From positions 1-6,472 of the forward strand of contig CAIUQV010000434.1 of the NCBI GenBank assembly GCA_903901375.1: a DNA stretch of 6,472 nt, read 5' to 3'. The notes beneath the pieces are model-generated. The model was not told the origin of the DNA. It saw nothing but the letters and a program-made list of their open reading frames with translations, and ran no database searches. Below, one piece after another: positions 5,294 to 6,472 of the stretch; position 1 is the first letter of the stretch, and each line of letters opens with the position of its first letter. The position numbers and the translations under genes are program-made. The stretch comes from an uncultured Ignavibacteriota bacterium (GTDB lineage Bacteria > Bacteroidota > Ignavibacteria > Tepidaquicellales > Tepidaquicellaceae).

Positions 5294-6433
5294 CTACAGA
5301 ACTATGTACGGCAAAGAAACATAGAAAACAGTACCTTTATTCTGTTCAGTTTTAAACCATATACTGCCGCTGTTCTTTTCCACAAAACTTTTGCACAGAA
5401 GCAGACCCAGTCCCGAGCTCGGCTCACCGCCGGTACCCTTTCGGGAAACAACTTCTTTAAGGCTGAATATTTTAGCGGCAAGTTCAGGGGGCATTCCGAT
5501 TCCAAAATCTTCTACAGATAAAATAACATTGCCGTCCTTTATTTCTGCTGACAGAACAACTTTGCCGTCTTTCTTCGTGAATTTAACTGCATTGCCGACA
5601 AGATTCCTAAGAACGGTTTCGAGCATATAACGGTCGTACACAAAAGTAATGTCCTTCGGAACAGAATTTACACATTCTACATTTTTATCTTTTATGGCAG
5701 AGCTTAACTGTATCAGGGTTTTATGACCCGTTTCATAAAGATTGTTTGAAGAAGGGATAAAGTCAACCTTACCCATTTGCAGTTTAGACCATTCGAGCAG
5801 ATTAATCAGCAGTGTGTATAACTGACCTGCAGACTGGTTCATAAGACTCATATAGTGTTTCAGTTCATCGGTCGAAAAAGATTCTATTCTCTCGCCAACC
5901 ATTTCCGTAAGACCGAGAAATCCGCTGATAGGATTTTTCAGGTCGTGTGCTATGATTGAGAAAAACTTATCTTTTTCCTGATTCAGTGTTATCAGTTCTG
6001 CGGCATACTTTTCAATTTCAGTATTTTTCTTTCTGAGTTCTCTTTCAGATTCCTTTAGTTTTATATGAGTAGAAATACGTACAAGAACTTCATCTTTCTT
6101 AAAAGGTTTTGTGATGTAATCAACAGCTCCAAGCCTGAACCCTTCAACGATATCTTCTGCTTCGTTTTTAGCAGTAAGAAATATTACGGGTATTTCTTTC
6201 GTGGCGATGTTTTCTTTAAGTATCTTACACACTTCATAACCGTTCATAACAGGCATCATAATGTCGAGCAGTATCAAATCAGGTTTTTTATCATTCGCTA
6301 TTTTAACGGCACTCGTACCATTATCTGCGACATAAAGGTTGTATTCTTTCCTGAGAAGCGAGCCCATTAACTGAATGTTTTCAGCTTTGTCGTCTACTAT
6401 TAATATTGAGCTTTTTGTGTTTATTTCTTCCAT
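5294..6433 (-). CDS. Receiver domain-histidine kinase (hybrid two-component protein)
   Basis: The 379-residue cytosolic protein has an N-terminal receiver domain (about 8-122) with acidic pocket D14-D15, phospho-acceptor D57, T87 and K109 (T-K-P-F). A coiled-coil-like linker follows (about 124-155, E-R-E-L-R-K-K-N). The HisKA domain has H163 in A-H-D-L-K-N-P. The HATPase domain has its N box at N277-L-V-G-N281, G1 box D309-F-G-I-G-M, and G2 box G-L-G-L (341-344). All catalytic residues are present, so it should both accept and donate phosphate. There is no transmembrane or classical sensor domain, so its input is probably phosphorylation of the receiver by a partner kinase. Targets are not evident; no DNA-binding regulator is in the window. 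It starts with ATG and no SD, and a possible upstream gene overlaps its start by 13 bp. Confidence 0.95.
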   Translation of the reverse strand: MEEINTKSSILIVDDKAENIQLMGSLLRKEYNLYVADNGTSAVKIANDKKPDLILLDIMMPVMNGYEVCKILKENIATKEIPVIFLTAKNEAEDIVEGFRLGAVDYITKPFKKDEVLVRISTHIKLKESERELRKKNTEIEKYAAELITLNQEKDKFFSIIAHDLKNPISGFLGLTEMVGERIESFSTDELKHYMSLMNQSAGQLYTLLINLLEWSKLQMGKVDFIPSSNNLYETGHKTLIQLSSAIKDKNVECVNSVPKDITFVYDRYMLETVLRNLVGNAVKFTKKDGKVVLSAEIKDGNVILSVEDFGIGMPPELAAKIFSLKEVVSRKGTGGEPSSGLGLLLCKSFVEKNSGSIWFKTEQNKGTVFYVSLPYIVL

Positions 6434-6472
6434 AGATTGTTTCTAATTTCATTAAATATATCAGGCAGGCTG
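6421..6472 (-). CDS. Possible C-terminal end of an upstream gene (cut by window edge)
   Basis: One minus-strand frame entering from the right edge stays open for 16 codons and stops with TAA at 6423-6421, overlapping the kinase start by 13 bp. The residues (L-P-D-I-F-N-E-I-R-N-N-L-W-K-K) look like an amphipathic C-terminal helix. Genes on this strand elsewhere in the window are tightly packed and overlap, which makes this plausible. It is too short to identify, and another frame is also open here, so confidence is low. Confidence 0.3.
   Translation of the reverse strand, partial: SLPDIFNEIRNNLWKK

Noticed and set aside
6065..6370. Plus-strand ORF of about 100 codons opposite the receiver domain
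   Set aside because: The opposite strand encodes an intact receiver domain with all conserved residues; the plus-strand translation has no recognisable domain.

Overview
The window is a compact, AT-rich bacterial chromosome segment, most likely from the Ignavibacteria/Chlorobiota side of the Bacteroidota-Chlorobiota (FCB) group. The main evidence is a secreted protein ending in a type IX secretion (T9SS) C-terminal sorting domain of the 'ENYPNPFN' type. Other support is frequent TTG start codons and weak Shine-Dalgarno (SD) sequences on most genes. The phylum call is an inference from these traits, not from a marker gene.

Left half (1-3432, minus strand): five tightly packed genes probably form one operon. 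In transcription order they are MazG nucleotide pyrophosphohydrolase, an Ap4A-hydrolase-like Nudix protein, a PBP4/DacB-type D-alanyl-D-alanine carboxypeptidase, a small ClpS-like adaptor, and a secreted protein of unknown function that runs off the left edge. Junctions are 5 bp, an overlap of about 17 bp, 8 bp and 5 bp. The mix covers nucleotide-pool cleaning, cell-wall trimming and proteolysis adaptor functions, so it reads as a housekeeping operon rather than one pathway.

Middle (3433-4258): a short divergent promoter region separates mazG from thpR (2',3'-cyclic RNA phosphodiesterase, plus strand). After thpR comes a 194 bp stretch that is the least explained part of the window. It holds a perfect 9 bp stem-loop with an SD-like sequence in its loop and an A7/T7 tract on one side, so it reads as an intrinsic terminator on the minus strand. 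A second copy of the same 10-nt SD-like sequence follows, then a possible 26-codon leader ORF with further hairpins.

Right half (4259-6472): a secreted SGNH-hydrolase-like protein with signal peptide and T9SS sorting domain (plus strand) converges on a receiver-histidine kinase protein (minus strand). Their stop codons directly abut, leaving no room for a terminator between them. A likely C-terminal fragment of another gene overlaps the kinase start at the right edge.

I see no transposase, CRISPR array, tRNA, rRNA or phage gene. The best candidates for something undescribed are the 4072-4213 leader/terminator element and the ClpS homologue with an altered N-degron pocket.
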